A stretch of DNA of 14,322 nt from Bacteroidales bacterium (GTDB taxonomy: Bacteria > Bacteroidota > Bacteroidia > Bacteroidales > ML635J-15), in the NCBI GenBank assembly GCA_007130555.1, contig SLSH01000390.1:1-14322 (forward strand), read 5' to 3'. The translations under genes and the position numbers were made by a program. Below are positions 14,178-14,322 of this stretch, piece by piece. The stretch's first letter is position 1. Every line of letters begins with the position of its first letter. The notes beneath the pieces are model-generated. The model saw only the letters and a list, made by a program, of their open reading frames with translations. It was not told the origin of the DNA and searched no databases.

Positions 14178-14322
14178 ATGGATATAAATTTTTTTGCAGA
14201 GAAAACAGAAATGCCCGATATTGACAGACAAAAAATATCAGGATGGATACTGAAAATTATTAATGAAAACAAAAAAAATACAGGAGAACTGAATATTATT
14301 TTTTGTTCTGACGAATATCTGC
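14178..14322 (+). CDS. ybeY: Endoribonuclease YbeY, N-terminal part
   Basis: The first 48 residues of a gene cut by the window end. MDINFFAEKTEMPDIDR, then the helix KISGWILKIINENKKNTGE, then the strand LNIIFCSDEYL match the N-terminus of Bacteroidota YbeY, a zinc-dependent single-strand endoribonuclease that matures 16S rRNA and acts in ribosome quality control. The 'GELNIIFCSDEYL' strand is the most telling part; the zinc-binding histidine motif lies beyond the window. The ATG at 14178 comes right after the repeat-rich spacer, and no obvious -7 box or Shine-Dalgarno precedes it, so the promoter may lie within the repeats or upstream. Confidence 0.85.
   Translation, partial: MDINFFAEKTEMPDIDRQKISGWILKIINENKKNTGELNIIFCSDEYL

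Noticed and set aside
1..14322. Mobile element, tRNA or rRNA genes
   Set aside because: No transposase, integrase, terminal inverted repeats, target duplications, cloverleaf or rRNA-like sequence was recognised by eye.

Overview
The window looks like an ordinary chromosomal stretch from a member of the Bacteroidota, probably close to the Bacteroidales/Marinilabiliales. The evidence is low GC, AT-rich spacers, several good matches to the Bacteroidota -7 promoter box TAnnTTTG, almost no Shine-Dalgarno sequences, and lineage-typical genes: a YfhO-type membrane protein, a DUF4834-like protein, the DivIC/FtsB form of the septum protein, a Bacteroidota-type YqgE and RpoN.

Layout. 1-152 is the tail of a YfhO-like polytopic membrane protein. 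153-425 is a spacer with an inverted repeat over a possible promoter. 426-1136 is a class I SAM methyltransferase. 1269-5099 is a tightly packed co-directional block: asnS, rpoN, a degenerate PAP2-like membrane protein (1-bp overlap with rpoN) and a DUF4834-like small membrane protein. It is closed by a hairpin terminator at 5161-5194. That hairpin is followed by an odd leader-like sequence with a 17-codon micro-ORF and about 400 bp of AT-rich DNA. 5680-6264 is yqgE, best started at 5680 just after a strong promoter. It converges on an ftsB/divIC gene (6261-6572, minus) with overlapping stop codons.

6710-10498 is the most distinctive part. A lipoprotein serpin (protease inhibitor) is followed 111 bp later by a secreted trypsin-like protease carrying a PEGA domain and two C-terminal concanavalin/LamG-like modules. 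This may be an envelope protease-inhibitor pair. 10562-10774 is a small antitoxin-like gene without a partner. Its stop overlaps that of a convergent UDP-glucose 6-dehydrogenase (10771-12093, minus). Divergent from that gene is a NodU/CmcH-type carbamoyltransferase (12364-13995). The two suggest surface polysaccharide or glycoconjugate modification. A spacer of degenerate 7-8-nt tandem repeats then leads into the start of ybeY (14178 to window end).

Nothing here is clearly a mobile element, CRISPR array, rRNA or tRNA. The best candidates for something under-described are the serpin/S1-PEGA-LamG pair with a possible sigma-54-type promoter, an A13 tract inside the serpin gene, the near-leaderless promoter arrangement at yqgE and ftsB, and the orphan hairpin-plus-leader element after the rpoN block.
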